NCBI GenBank assembly: GCA_942486035.1 | Contig: CALNXK010000564.1 | Span: forward strand, 46,001 to 110,000 | Direction: 5' to 3' | Length of the DNA: 64,000 bases | Source of the DNA: Porites lobata | Lineage: Eukaryota > Cnidaria > Anthozoa > Scleractinia > Poritidae | Shown here: in pieces, positions 21,393-33,763 of the stretch | How positions within the stretch are numbered: the first letter of the stretch is position 1 | How the letters are laid out: each line of letters starts with the position of its first letter | Program-made: the position numbers and the translations under genes | Notes under the pieces: generated by a model | What the model saw: only the letters and a program-made list of their open reading frames with translations | What the model was told of the DNA's origin: nothing | The model's database searches: none

Positions 21393-22157
21393 AAAAACAT
21401 CCTATTCCAAGCAGTGGCTCGTTGAGGGTAACTCATCCGCCGGATCAGGACTTGTCTTGCTTGTAATGAAAATATGGGTACTCGCCGAGCTTCATTCAAA
21501 GTTGTTTATTCCCTCAGTCGTTCAAATTTGGTGATATTTCTGAAATAAACGAAAATATTTCGTTTTTAAGTTCACTGGTTAACGCACGAAAAAGTTCAGT
21601 CTTTCAGCGATACGCCTGTGGGGAACACGCACGCACGCGTGTGCGTGGTCATCGTGAGCAACGCGCGACTCAAAGCTACGTTAAAAAAAAAGCTTTGTAA
21701 TAGCGTATGATAGCTCTGTAACAGCCGTACAATATTGCAATTAAGATGGTCATCCGAAGACCGGAAAATCTATGCAACTGTACTGAACATTTAGAAAACT
21801 TTAAAGGGCCACGCAAGTGCGTGGGGTTGTCTCAAAACGCGTCTATTTATTGGCAAAAAGATAATTTTAAAAACGATTTAGAGTTCTGTTTAAAAATAAG
21901 CAATACATACCGGTCATGTTGTTTCAGTGAAGGTCGGTGAAACAAGTCTCCGAGATTTTGCCTGTGTTCATTTGTCTTTAGTCGACGGGGCAGATATTTT
22001 GCTTATCTATTTCAGGCGGTCAACTGAAGTAAATTCTGTCATGATCTTCTTATCATCCTCCTTTGAATTAAAGATTTGCAAGGTATTCGTTAGCTAAGAA
22101 TTTTGTAGAACCAGTGAAGACTGAAATTTAAGTGAGTAATCTATTCTGAAGACGTTG
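21393..22157. other. CACTA-like interior; no gene recognised
   Basis: Continuation of the host element after the BEL insertion. It contains ACACGCACGCACGCGTGTGCGTG (about 21628-21650), a short CA/GC-rich imperfect palindrome. The remaining open frames are short and without motifs. Confidence 0.4.
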
Positions 22158-22166
22158 TCTTCCGAC

Positions 22167-22236
22167 TACCTTGTGAGCAGAGTCTCCTTCGATCTTCCTA
22201 GATAAGAAGATCGAAGGAGACTCTGCTCGCAGGGTA
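22167..22236. mobile_element. Compact palindromic MITE with 9-bp duplication, copy 1
   Basis: 70 bp, almost all palindrome: TACCTTGTGAGCAGAGTCTC at the left, and the right end is its near reverse complement (GAGACTCTGCTCGCAGGGTA). The core is TCGATCTTCCTAGATAAGAA. The flanks TCTTCCGAC and TCTTCGGAC form a 9-bp duplication with one mismatch. The same family occurs at 28197. Confidence 0.85.
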
Positions 22237-22245
22237 TCTTCGGAC

Positions 22246-23215
22246 TTGCATAAATTTGAAATGACATTACCTTTTTACTTGCCACATCTCCATTGCTGTC
22301 CGTGACTAAGAAACGAGCTCCCATTGACTTTTAACTGAGGGCCTTTATCCAGGCGAAATATAAAATGTTTCTTTTCGCAGCAATGAACCAAGAGTACGTA
22401 CTGAATTCAGCTTGGCGCAAGGCGGTTAAACTAAAAAACTGAACTATGAGAGCCGAATTTGGCATTGATTTTGAAATTCCAAGTCTCTCATTGGCTAGCT
22501 AAGTAGATTAACGTCAAGGTGTTAAGTAACATACTACAGTTGACAGGAAACAATGCAACTTTTTCTAAAAGCCCTTAGTTGTCTTTCGAGTAAACTCGCC
22601 TAACATGTTTCCAACCATGAAATAGTTTAAGCTTATAAAAAGGTTACTGAGTAAGATTTTTAATTTACTGAGAACATTTAGCGCCATTTAGGGTTCGTGA
22701 CGTGACTAAATAGAGTTACTTTAGGTCACTTAAGACAAATACCGGAAACCCGCTGGAATTTTGTGACCGGTGAAAAACACGAAAGTATTTTTTGAAAACA
22801 CGCGAGGATAGATGTTGGCTTTTCGAGGTGCTCAGCATTGATTTGAATGACATAACCTGTACAGGACATCTTGAAGAATCATTTCACCTAGATGACGATT
22901 AGTTCTCTCGGCTAATCCGTCGAGGGAAGCGTCAGAGAAGAAAATAGTCCTCGCGTCACGCGACTTCGCCTCACGCGCGCGCGTACCAGCCCAGATGATC
23001 GGAAGCAAGACTCGAGTTGGATGCAAGTCATTTAAAATATTTTAACTGTTGGGGAAAGTTGATTTGGCTATTCAATCTTAACCTATCCTAAATCCCATAA
23101 TAAATGCTGATTATTTGTTCTTTCTTCAGCGTAAGGGAAAAGTCTGCGTTTAAGGTTGGGTACAAGGCTTTTATGATCTGTTGTTGTAAACTCATACCCG
23201 CCGTTTGTGTAGCCA
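22246..23215. other. CACTA-like interior; no gene recognised
   Basis: AT-rich sequence without recognisable coding content. One open frame at 22832-23026 (minus) has no motif. The subterminal repeats of the host element begin at about 23215. Confidence 0.4.
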
Positions 23216-23654
23216 TTTCCTTCTGTGGTTTTCCGCTCAGTTTAACCCCTCGGAAAAGTCAGTTTTGACCATTCAGTGTTTAACCTACTTCATAGCTCTA
23301 AATAACAGATCATTATTGGTTAGTCATGACCAACAAATAGTTAATAAAAGATTTTAACCAACTGATTTCAGGTTAGATGCACATTTTTACCATTTGCTTA
23401 ACCGTTTGGTTTCGTTATTTTGACTGCCATGAAAAGTTATTTTGACCTGTCGATATTCTAACGGAATTATAACCGTCAAAACAACTGCTGATCATTGGTT
23501 AATCTAACCAATAATATAAAGGTTACGATTTTAACTAGTTTATTTTAGGTTAAAATTACCTTTTGCAACTGGTTATAACCTTTTAATATAGTTACCATAA
23601 CTGGTCTGTTTTTACAGTGCAAACGTCACGATTCCTTATTTTAATGGTTTTCCT

Positions 23655-25060
23655 TATCCTTAATGGTTCGCAACGTATTTTGAATTGGCTCTGAGTACAA
23701 TGAATGATTTTCCAGTAATCGGAGACTTAGTTATGCGCACAGGATTGTGGGATCGCCAGGGGGCAAACATTGGAAATCGCTACAAAGAAATGTATGGCGT
23801 GGAGCTGTTTCTCCGTTTAAGACCAGTGTCTTTGGACAGAGAATGCCGCATTTTGCCGTGATTTTATGAGAAGCGGAGGTGACTAATGTTGGTGCGTTGA
23901 TTGTAAGTTTTTGTGGGATCAATGCGATGAAATCTATCGATAAACGCTCCTTCTTGCGAAAGGTCGACTGTGAAATTTACTGAATGGTCTCGAAATATAT
24001 AGTACCTAACTTACCAGGTATAAATGAGCGGGGAATGTGGACTCATTTATTAAACCTTTCCAGTTGTAAGTACATGTGCTGATATTTACAACGAGTGTAA
24101 AAATTTTACGTTCGGCTCGGCGGCGATCACAACGCTGAGCCAGTTTGTGACAACGATCGAAGGTAAGCTTATGTATTGTCGAATTTGATATGTATTAACT
24201 TTAAAAGCAAAACATCTTCCCCACATTAATATATTGATTCCTTCTAGCCAAAAAAACACAAGCGAAATGTTTTGTCATGATCCAGAGCACCAATTAGTTC
24301 TAATGCCTTTTCTGATCATTTTGAGGGAAGATATAGAATCTCTGAATTTCGCACATCAACTTGGTATTTATTTACACGGCTCACTGCTTTTGTATCGGAA
24401 ATCTTACTAGTTCGTACGATTTCTGCGTCTTCTACTAATGGTTAAATAACATGTACTTTCCATGAAATATTTCGTAGATGTTACTTTGTTTATACCAAAG
24501 TAAAGGAGGATTTTTTATTTTTATGGCCACGTCCTACGATTGTTGAGCGTTATAACCCGCACAGAGCTGATCGCGGCCGAGCATAGTTACACTCGTAAAT
24601 ATCACCACACGTAATTAAAACTAAAAAGCTTAAATGAGCCAATCCCCCTACATGTATACCTAAGTTTGCACTATATATTTCGAGACCTTTTCTTCATGTA
24701 GATCACTGTGTAAATTCAGTAAACATAAATTTCACACTCAACCTCATGCAAGGAGTGTTTATCGATAGAATTTATCGCATTAATCACACAGAAACTTGAA
24801 ATTTCAACGCACCAACATTAGTCACCTCCATTTCTCATAAAATCATGGCAAAGTGCGGCATTCTATGTCCAGAGACACTGCTTTTAACGGAGAAACAACT
24901 CCACGCCATACAATTCTTTATAGCGACTCGCAATGTTTGCCCCCTGGCGATCCCAAAATCCTGTGCGCAAAACATGAGTATCCGGTTACTGGAAAATCAT
25001 TCATTACGCTCAACTTCATTGTTTAGATCTCGACTTGTGATTGGCTAATTTCAAAATTTG
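23655..25060. repeat. Long inverted-repeat element (arms ~400 bp)
   Basis: The left arm (about 23655-24060) and right arm (about 24628-25060) are diverged reverse complements. Paired landmarks are AATGAATGATTTTCC/GGAAAATCATTCATT, GGGATCGCCAGGGGGCAAAC/GTTTGCCCCCTGGCGATCCC, GGAGGTGACTAATGTTGGTG/CACCAACATTAGTCACCTCC and GGTCTCGAAATATATAGT/ACTATATATTTCGAGACC. The 570-bp loop shows no gene. The outer ends have decayed and no target duplication is clear. Confidence 0.8.
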
Positions 25061-25202
25061 TCTCAAAATTTTGTCCGGGTGGCCTCGGTTCGTGTGGTCG
25101 TACTGTAATCACTAAAAATACACACTGGACGTGGTATAATGTCAATTTTAATAACGTATCATACCAAAACACTTCATGCAAGGAAACAATTGGAGCGTAC
25201 AT

Positions 25203-26885
25203 ATACGTAACATTGTGTAAAAGTACTGTGTAATAAATTGTCCTCTACTCTTCTTCGGTATACCGTATTTCTATGACTTAAAGTCCACTACAAAATTTCT
25301 CATTCCATCATTTCATAGTTGTTACGTTTTATGTGCAGCCTTTACAAAAAAAAAAAAACACGAATGGAACAAAATCGTTCAATTGATCCAGCGTTGAAAC
25401 AGCCAAGGCGATTTGAAGTTTTGTTTCTTTCTTCACAGTCGAACCTGTATGTAACGGCCCTGACTATTAAGCGGCCAGTCTCGATTTTTCGCTTATAGAA
25501 ACTCCGTATTTGCTGCCTGTTTTAGGCCGCCACCTCTATTAAGCGACTGCGGCCACCCTGTAGAAGTCCTACGTTTTTCTTTCGTTGTTAATTTTACCTG
25601 CATTTAGCTGCCACCCTTGAACGGAAACTAAGCCATATGTAATTTTGTGCTGATTTACTCAGTCGGGTCCGAGTTGATATTCGGGTCCGATTGGAAAAAA
25701 ATGTTACCTGAAAACCGGTAAACATTCATTAAAAGTAGCACACAAAAAGTAGCTTAATACGGGGCCGTTATATACAGGTTCGACTGTAATGAAAGAAACA
25801 AAACTTCAAATCGCCTTGGCTGTTTCAACGCTGGATCAATTGAATGATTTAGTTCCATTCGTGTTTTTTGTAAAGAGTTCCACTTCGTTCGATGACCGAA
25901 CTCAATCGAACTTGGTCGAAAATAAGGCATTCGATTATTTTCAACTCGAATATTTTTTGTTAGTTCGCGGATTTGGTTCAATGGCCGCGTAAACTGTATC
26001 GACTCATGTCTTTCGTTCGAGAGAGTTCGAAAACCAAACCTTCGATGTGATAAGCAAGGGTAATGGTTAGAGCATAGGACAAGGTTCCTAATAAATTTCA
26101 AAATCATCTCACAACTGTTGTGCAGTCGAGTAACATTATGTAAAAGTACTGTGCAATATATTGTCCTCTACTCTTCTTCGGTTACCGTATTTCTGTGACT
26201 TTTTAAGTCGGCAACAAAATATCTCATTTCGTCATTTCATAGTCGGTTACGTTCAATGTACAGGTATAACGTAAATGTTGCTTATTTAAAGTAGCACAAA
26301 ATTACATATGGCTTAGTTTCCGTTCAAGGATGGGCGCTTTATAATACAGGTAAAAATGACAAAGAAAGATAAGTAAACGTAGGGTTGCTAGCGGCCTCTT
26401 AATAGAGGTGGCCGCCTAATACAGGTAACAAATATAGCGTTTGTGTGAGCGAAAAATGGGGACTTTGAAAACTGTCCGCTTAATACAGGGCCGTTACATA
26501 CAGGTTCCATTGTAGGAAAGAAACAAAACTTCAAATCGCCTTGGGTGTTTTAACGCTTGATCAACTGCACGATTTTGTTCCACTCGTGATTTTCTCAGTG
26601 TAAAGAGTTCCACTTCGTTCGATGACCGAACTCAATCGAACTCTTTCGAAAATAAAACATTCTAACCTGGTCCGAGTGGTTTTTCTTGAAACATTCACAC
26701 TGAACATTTGATTTTTTTCAATTCGAATATTTTTTGTCAGTTCGATTTAGTTCAATGGCGGCGTGAGTGTATCGAACTCATGTCTTTCGTTCGAGAGAAT
26801 TCGAAAACCGAACGTTCGATGTGATACACCCGGGTAATGGTTCATAGAACATGCGACAAGGTTCCTAATAAATTTCAAGATCACT
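25203..26885. repeat. Modular direct and inverted repeats with Tigger-like ends
   Basis: Several modules recur. Module A (25203-25345, TACTCTTCTTCGGT...) repeats directly at about 26130-26265. Module B (25785-26110, GAAACAAAACTTCAAATCGC ... TCGTTCGAGAGAGTTCGAAA) repeats directly at about 26515-26885, and its start is also inverted at 25345-25440. Around 25436-25790 the termini CAGTCGAACCTGTATGTAAC and GTTATATACAGGTTCGACTG form an inverted pair, like a short pogo/Tigger-type MITE. No coding content. Confidence 0.7.
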
Positions 26886-26889
26886 ACAA

Positions 26890-28190
26890 CTGTTGTGTAC
26901 TCGAGTTCTTCTATACCCTTCAATATTTCCTAGACAAATCGAAATTTTTTAAACTTAAGGCAGTCTACGCAATCCAATTTTATAAACCAATTTTTAATTC
27001 AGCTTTTCTATATTAATGGCTTATATATGTTTGAATTCTATCCACGGATAAGACATTTTAGCATTTTAGAGAGAGTTCCTGAGTTGCTTTAGTTGGATGC
27101 AAGTCTCTGAAGCCTTCGCTCTCGTGTAAAATGCGACTCTATTGCTGAGTGCGGGCAGCTTGCATGGATACTTATACTTAAAATTGAAAATATAACCTAC
27201 CTTCACGAGATTTATAGAGGCAAGTTAAAACTTCCCTGAGCTGATCAATCCCGGCACGGTCTCTAGATTGTCTTTATTGTCAAGAATAGGATGAAAAGCC
27301 CCAAGGATTAGCGTTTTGCTCCATGACAGTCCTTGGTATTAAACAGGGGTTTGTCCCTCAGGAAGTTAATTATTAAACAGCTACTTTCAATATGTAGATT
27401 AGTCACGGGTTCCTTTAAAAGACAAAAACAGACATTGCTGATATTGTTCACATTGGGCTGCAATTTCCGGGTTTGGTCTACAATCTTGAACGGACCCCCA
27501 ATCTCCATGCCGTAGCGAAATCAAGATTGAACCCTGCAAGAAGACCAAAATGGGCCATTTCCCATTCTTCGTATTTATTTATTTATCTATGTTTTTTTTT
27601 TTTTTTTGGGGGGTTTAAATTATCCTTGATGATTGCAACCTTGAAAAAGAAAAGAACAAAACACCCTCCCCCCTCCCATCCCCCTGAAAACAAGGATGAA
27701 TTACATAAAAGTCAAAACTGCGGTCTATTTTGTCAAAAAACAGCTCTTCAATAGGTTGAGAACGGGAAAGGACGTTCTACGTGGGGTCCCCTTATTAGAC
27801 TTCCATGGCATTAGGCTACTTCTTAGTGGGCAAACAGTGTAAGCAGACAGTAGACTGCAAAACAGTCAGTTTTTTTCCCATTAAAATAGATTTTTCAAGG
27901 TGCCTGCGTAAGATTTTCTTATGAAGCACGTAAGCTTCATGCCCTTCCAGTATTTGTTAGCTTTTTCTGTTTATTGATAAACGGAATGACAAGATGAACA
28001 CCACCGTAAAAAGCAAACTTTTAATAATATTATTAATCGAAAATAAAACAACATACTAGCTGAACAACACATATGGGCGGAAATAGTGCAGAACCAAAGA
28101 TCAAGATTAAATAACAATTTTGTAAGGAACTTAACTACATGCTGGAATTTTCAGACCACATCTTTTGTTTCTGCTAAAAGCAGTCCCCTG
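26890..28190. other. No gene recognised
   Basis: AT-rich sequence with a T run plus G run at 27593-27613. The short open frames on both strands near 27308-27515 overlap and lack motifs. Confidence 0.45.
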
Positions 28191-28196
28191 TACACT

Positions 28197-28313
28197 TACC
28201 GTGCAAGCAGAGTCGCTTCGATCTTTCCTAGATAAGTCGGGAAAGAGGAAGCGAAGTTCCTTCCCCTTCCCGACTTATCTAGGAAGATCGAAGGAGACTC
28301 TTTTCACAGGGTA
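28197..28313. mobile_element. Palindromic MITE with 9-bp duplication, copy 2
   Basis: 117 bp. The left end is TACCGTGCAAGCAGAGTCGC and the right end GGAGACTCTTTTCACAGGGTA, its inverted counterpart. The inner arms CCTAGATAAGTCGGGAA and TTCCCGACTTATCTAGG pair perfectly. It is flanked by CTGTACACT on both sides (28188-28196 and 28314-28322), a perfect 9-bp duplication. Same family as 22167-22236. Confidence 0.88.
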
Positions 28314-28389
28314 CTGTACACTGTTTACAGCAACAGTTTATACTGTCACAAAACTAAGTCAGTATAAGAAGTTCTGTTCTACAAGAGTC

Positions 28390-28905
28390 AATAATGGAGA
28401 CAAGTACTGAATCAAGTTGTAACTTTTGAGCCTGTCAACGAAATCCTATTGTGTTACCATTCAAACCAAACCTCTTTAGCAGTTCTTCCACATGGTACTG
28501 TTTGTTTTGTATGTGGTTCTAAGTTGTGAGCCTGTGGATGAAATCCTATGTCCTGTATGTCGTAACCATTCGAATGAAACCTATCCAGCAGTACTTTTAC
28601 ACGGTACTATTTGATTTGTACGTAGTTCTAAGTCGTGAGTGTGTGCATGAAATCCTGTGGTGTGACTATTCGAATGAAACCTCTCCAGCAGTACTTTCAC
28701 ATGGTGCTATTTATTAGTATGTGGCTCTAACATTTGAATCTGTGGATGAAATCCTATGGTGTTGCTATTCTAATAAAACCTCTTTAGCCCTCTGACTGAG
28801 ACCTCCTTAGTGGTACTTATATTCTCTTTTTTGAAACTGACTGTTCGGCAAAATCCTGTGGCGTGACCATGCGAAACCTCTCTGTAAAGGAAAAGGAAAT
28901 TGTAA
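28390..28905. repeat. Degenerate tandem repeats (GTGAAATCCTATGGTGT-type)
   Basis: A unit of about 100 bp recurs about four times: AAATCCTATTGTGTTACCAT (28440), AAATCCTATGTCCTGTATGT (28544), AAATCCTGTGGTGTGACTAT (28649) and AAATCCTATGGTGTTGCTAT (28749), each followed by GAAACCTCTxxAGCAGTA. It is non-coding and lies upstream of the lipase-like exons. Confidence 0.65.
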
Positions 28906-29577
28906 AGCATAATAAAGCATCTGTTTCTTAGTTTTGATTGACATGATCTGTGGAACGTTCAAACAACGCGCCTGGGAGAAGTCTGCCTGGGATTCCTGGG
29001 AGATTTTTCGACGGCATTGTTCCCAGTCTTGCGCGTGTTCTGACGAAACAACATGGCATCCGCGGTGGTGGAGAATAACTCTTGAAAACCCCTGAAAATG
29101 CCATTTCCGAGACTCGAAATTTCAAAATGTCGCTAGATGCCACGGTCCTCAAGAACTTGTGCCTTGGTGCGAGTTCCAAAGCCGCCTACTATTCATAATT
29201 ATCAGCCTGCTACTTAAAAACGTTTTGACAGCCCTGCATTCAGGTACATGTTGTTTTAGATGTTTGTAACACGTACTGCCTTTTGAATTCCAAAAAATAT
29301 TCATTCTTGATGAGTATTGATGAAAGTATTTTTGATTTTTTTTCCAAGTGTAGCCTTGGTGCAGAAGCCTTGTCGCTTAATGGGTTTTTTACTGATTCTA
29401 AAGGAATCTCATGGAGGTAAGAATTTATCATATGTTACTATGTTGTTGCTTTTGATTTCTAAATTATGTGGATACTTTCACCCATTGCCCAGTGACTGCG
29501 TATTTTCTCAAAAACTTAACTCAGCTTAGGGTTTACTGAACGACTGAATGAAAAATGTGACTGTCAAACTTAAGGCG

Positions 29578-30750
29578 ATTATGGACCTGGGTCCATGATA
29601 TGGACCTGCACTTTGGACTGGGTCCATCGACCACTTTCATGGACTGGGTCCATGGACTCCTTTTTAAATAATGAGAAATGAACAAAAACAGAAATAGTGC
29701 AAAAGTAGGATTAAAAAAACATGCAACAACAAGCAATGCTCGTTTGATCAGTAATAATCTCGAAAACGGGGTCCATGGACAATTTTTTTTATTTTTATAG
29801 ACAGGTTTTGGACCGAGTCCATGGACACTTTTTTAATAATGAGAAATGAACAAAAACAGAAGTAGGGCAAAAATAAGATTTGACAAGAAGCTGTCAACAT
29901 ATTTAGTCGTGCTTACATCACCCACACTCTGCTTGCATTAAATGTTGCAGCAGTCGCAAGACTGTTAAGCTAATTCAAAAGTTATCACCAAGGGAGGAAT
30001 TACACTCTCCAGTACAAAGACTCGCATTATCCTTTAATAGAAAACAAGCTGGAGTTTAGAATTTATTGCTTTTAGAGCAGTCATGACTTAGTCATATTGC
30101 AATTCTCCATGATAGTTGATGTAGCTTTAGTTAAAGCTACAATCCGCTTCTTTGAGATTTGGACATCTGTAAATCACTATTCATGGGAATAAGTCATCCT
30201 GCAAAAAAAACGCTAGCGAGCTGGGCCCAACGTGACGAAACATTGCTGTAAAAAGTGACATTCATAGACAAAAAGAAAATGGTTTAGAATTATTCAGATC
30301 CAGGAGGCACTTTGAAGAAATTAAACAACCTAAAACCCTTCTAAAATCAGCCGCAAAATGAAGAGCTTTACAATTCAAAAGACGTAGAAAATCAAAATAT
30401 GTGTCATGATCTCTCAGTATAAAATAAAATCCAAAACATAATCTACCAGTCGGAGAAAACAATTCATTGGAACATGCAGCATTTTGGCATGAGGTAAAAG
30501 TCGTGTGTTGCCTACCAAACCCCCTTTTTTTACACCATGTAAGCATGATTAATTATTATTACTGATCAATCGAGCATTGTTTGTTGTTGTTGTTGTTTTT
30601 TAATCTTATTTTACACTATTTCTGTTTTTGTTCATTTCTCATTTATTTTTAAAAAAGTGTCCATGGACCCGGTCCATGACAGGGAGTCCATGGACCCAGT
30701 CAATGAAAGTGGTCCGTGGACCCAGTCCAAAGTGGGTCCATGTGTTGTCC
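29578..30750. mobile_element. Fold-back-like element with GGTCCATGGAC tandem repeats in its arms
   Basis: The left arm (29578-29712) and right arm (about 30600-30750) are reverse complements. Each has several copies of GACTGGGTCCATGGAC-type units followed by AATGAGAAATGAACAAAAAC. A second direct copy of the left-arm pattern lies at 29757-29880. The element lies in an intron of the lipase-like gene. No transposase is visible. Confidence 0.75.
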
Positions 30751-31370
30751 TCACCTGTTTTAACCATTCTGTGCATTGTGTCAATTATTAATGTTAGCTT
30801 GTGTTTATGTGTTTTAATCAACCAGATTGCTGGAAGATTATTTGTCCTCTTTTAAGGGAGACAGTTGACTAAATTACATGCTGACTGACTTAGTTGTGTG
30901 ATCAGTTTTTTCATATTTTTTAATTTGAAGCATTGGAGGGGAAGGATATTTGAACCAATCCACAGCATAACCAAGTGAGTACTATTAGTATGCACTTATG
31001 TATTTACTCATGTTAATTTTGTGAATTAGATTTGTCCATAGTTTAATTTATTTTGCTTTGTTTCAATCTCTTTATCTTAAAGTTTAGATTAGTTTGCCCT
31101 AAATTAATAGTACAGTTTGTCCAGTAGGATGATTTTTGTACTCCTGTTTGGTACTTTAAATCTGTAAATTATAAAACTTACCTGACATCAAGAGAGCAAT
31201 ATCATAAAAAAGTTTAGAACTTCATTAATTTCTGAATTAGCAAAACAAAAGCATTTTGAAACATTTGTATAGGTAATAGCTGGATTTGTAGTGATATTTA
31301 GGCATAAATACCATGAGTAATATTTCAAAATTGAAATACCTAGATGAAACTGGAGACTATTTTGAAATAT

Positions 31371-31404
<34 letters not shown>

Positions 31405-31839
31405 ATCATGCTATTATTTGTTTATACTACTACCTGCAAAAGGTTTGTAATTTTCACGTTTAGGTATTTCAAATGAAGCAGAATGCTCTAAACCAATCAA
31501 ATTGCAGAAATTTCTCATGTATAGTATAAAATTACTAATAAAAACATTGGACTGATTGATTTTGGACTACACTGTTGGACTCTTGATGAGGTGCACCATT
31601 TTCACAAACCACCTGGGTGGAAATCTTGTGCAGAAAAATAAGTCTATTAAATTTGAAGTGGTGGGTGAACGACCCACTACAAAGTAAATCCAAAATCAGC
31701 TGAACAGACTGAAAAGGGTAGAAAAATAAATTTATTGCATCTTCTCAAATCACAGCCCATATTTTCTGAAGCTTCCTAAATGAAATAATGCGGACCATTT
31801 GATTTTCCAACCTGAATTTCCGGTTTTCCCGTGTAAATA

Positions 31840-32317
31840 TAGCCTCCCACGCAGGCGTTTTTAGGGGAGCTCGTATTCTTCCCTCCCCACAAACGCCTGC
31901 TCAACGGAAAACAACATTCCTTTCCCAAGCTTAGCCAATCACATTGTACTTTCCAAATTCTGGAAAGTTGACCTTGACCGCAAGGTAATCTGATAATTAC
32001 TCGATCTGCATTAAACACTGGGAAAGCTTTCTGACCTGCAATAAATAGATTCAGAGCGGCAAAAATAAGTTTTAGTCAAAATTCAGAATACTCCATGCAC
32101 TGCATAACCTTAGCGAAGGAAAGAAAGGAAGCAAAACGGTAACTCTAAGGTCACGTTCAGTCGTGTTTAGCCTGTCAACACTTCATTGCACAATTGTTGA
32201 TTGGTCACCTACCACGCAAATAAAACAATGAGAAAGGAATGTTGTTTTCCGTTGAGCAGGCGTTTGTGGGGAGGGAAGAAATACGAGCTCCCCTAAAAAC
32301 GCCTGCGTGGGAGGCTA
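31840..32317. mobile_element. TIR element (TAGCCTCCCACGCAGGCG family) with 9-bp duplication
   Basis: 478 bp. TIRs of about 85 bp start TAGCCTCCCACGCAGGCGTT and end, inverted, AACGCCTGCGTGGGAGGCTA. Flanked on both sides by GTGTAAATA (31831-31839 and 32318-32326), a perfect 9-bp duplication as in Mutator-like elements. It lies in the intron between lipase exons 30931-30974 and 32501-32615. It is non-autonomous. Confidence 0.92.
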
Positions 32318-33763
32318 GTGTAAATAGTAAGTACACTGTACCCTTGGTTTTTCATGATATGACCCCCAGGATATGTATGTCCACACAACACATACTTTTG
32401 ATGACTGACTGTCCCTGGGTCACCAAGGACAATTCCAAGGCAGAAATTATATTGAAATGCTAGCGTAATTTAAATTGTTGTTCATTCCATACACTTACAG
32501 ATATCATCCGACAGTTTAATCCTTTACTGAAAGGTACATCAGTAACAAGTCAATCATAGGACAATGTCCTTTTTAATGATGATCTGAATGTTGCCTTTGC
32601 TGGAGCCTCAGCAAGGTCAGAATACATACAATTTTGATACAAACATTTTTGCATTCATGTTGAGCGATTTAATAATTTTATTGTAACTTGTGAATGTAGT
32701 TAAAAAGGCAAAATTTGTCTTATTCTTTGATACTTTTATTTAGAGACCGTGAGAATTAAGCAAAAGACTTGGTTTCAAGATTGAAAAACATGAAGGTACA
32801 TATGTATTATATATCTAAGCTACATTACCAGTTGCAAAAGTACTTGAGACACTGTGCCCTATTTTGTCTTAAATGGCCTGTCCATGATCTTGTGCTTGTG
32901 AACCCCCCTCCACCCCTTATCATACTTGCAAGGCCATGCTCAAAACTTAAAGGAACAACTTTGAATGGAGAGAAAGAGGTAGGTGAGTATTTTCTTTTAC
33001 AGAAGTGTGACTAGGGCAGCGATTTGCAGTAAGGAAGGCCGGTTTTTGGCAGAGTGTCTCAACATTTTTGCACTGGTTGTAGCTTTATTCCAAAGTCATA
33101 GTGGAGGTTATGAAGTTATTAGTGAATTTGATGTAAGACCTTAAGTGTGTTAAATAGGCCTAGTTCTGCAAGGTTAATTGGTTAGCCCAATATATAATTT
33201 TATGCTATAAAGGCCAATATAATAATGAACAGGCGGATAAGCGGGTGAATGGCCGTTATGTGTTGACTGCCAAGAATTCTTGAAGGATAGCTCACCAAAG
33301 TTTTTTGGCTATGGGGCTACGTTTGTGGGTCTGCTCTGCTATAAGTTATTGCTAATAATATTCAGATTTATGAATGTCCTTGGGTTTGTTTAACTTACAG
33401 TGCATTTAATAACATTTTTGTAATTAGCGGTTTTTTCTTTGTTCTGCTAATTCTTAAATAGAACATTGATTATGGAAATGACTGGAAACTTCTCACCATG
33501 TGGATTGAAACAGAAGATATCTGTCACATTTGCACAGACATGGTATGATTGCTTTGAATTACATTGTGTATGTAATCAAATTAAATTAATTTGTGTCGTA
33601 TTTTGGCCCAGGCTCATCAATTTTATGACTTCTAGTTCATTCAGTTGTGCTAATAGTGCTACTCATAAAAATTCAAGAAATCACGATTAAACACTTGTTT
33701 ATTAAGGGTGGTGTAATGATTGGTCTTGGATTTCATATATTATTTTCTTATTTAAATAAGCAG

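Larger units (their letters stand above)
14185..23619. mobile_element. CACTA-like element, non-autonomous, split by a BEL retrotransposon
   Basis: The ends are inverted: CACTGTAAAAACTGACCAGT at 14185 and ACTGGTCTGTTTTTACAGTG ending at 23619. The TIR is followed on both sides (14220-14720 and 23220-23600) by many short subterminal repeats of the type GGTTAANNNNAACC. CACTG/CACTA ends with dense subterminal repeats are characteristic of CACTA (EnSpm) transposons. The flanking 3-mers (ACA left, CAA right) do not match, so the target duplication is unconfirmed. After removing the BEL insertion (15261-21388 plus its duplication) about 3.3 kb remain, and I find no transposase in it. Confidence 0.55.

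Noticed and set aside
30968..32759. Stop-codon recoding or editing in the lipase-like exons
   Set aside because: Three different stops plus a frameshift and an exon insertion are explained more simply by pseudogenisation.
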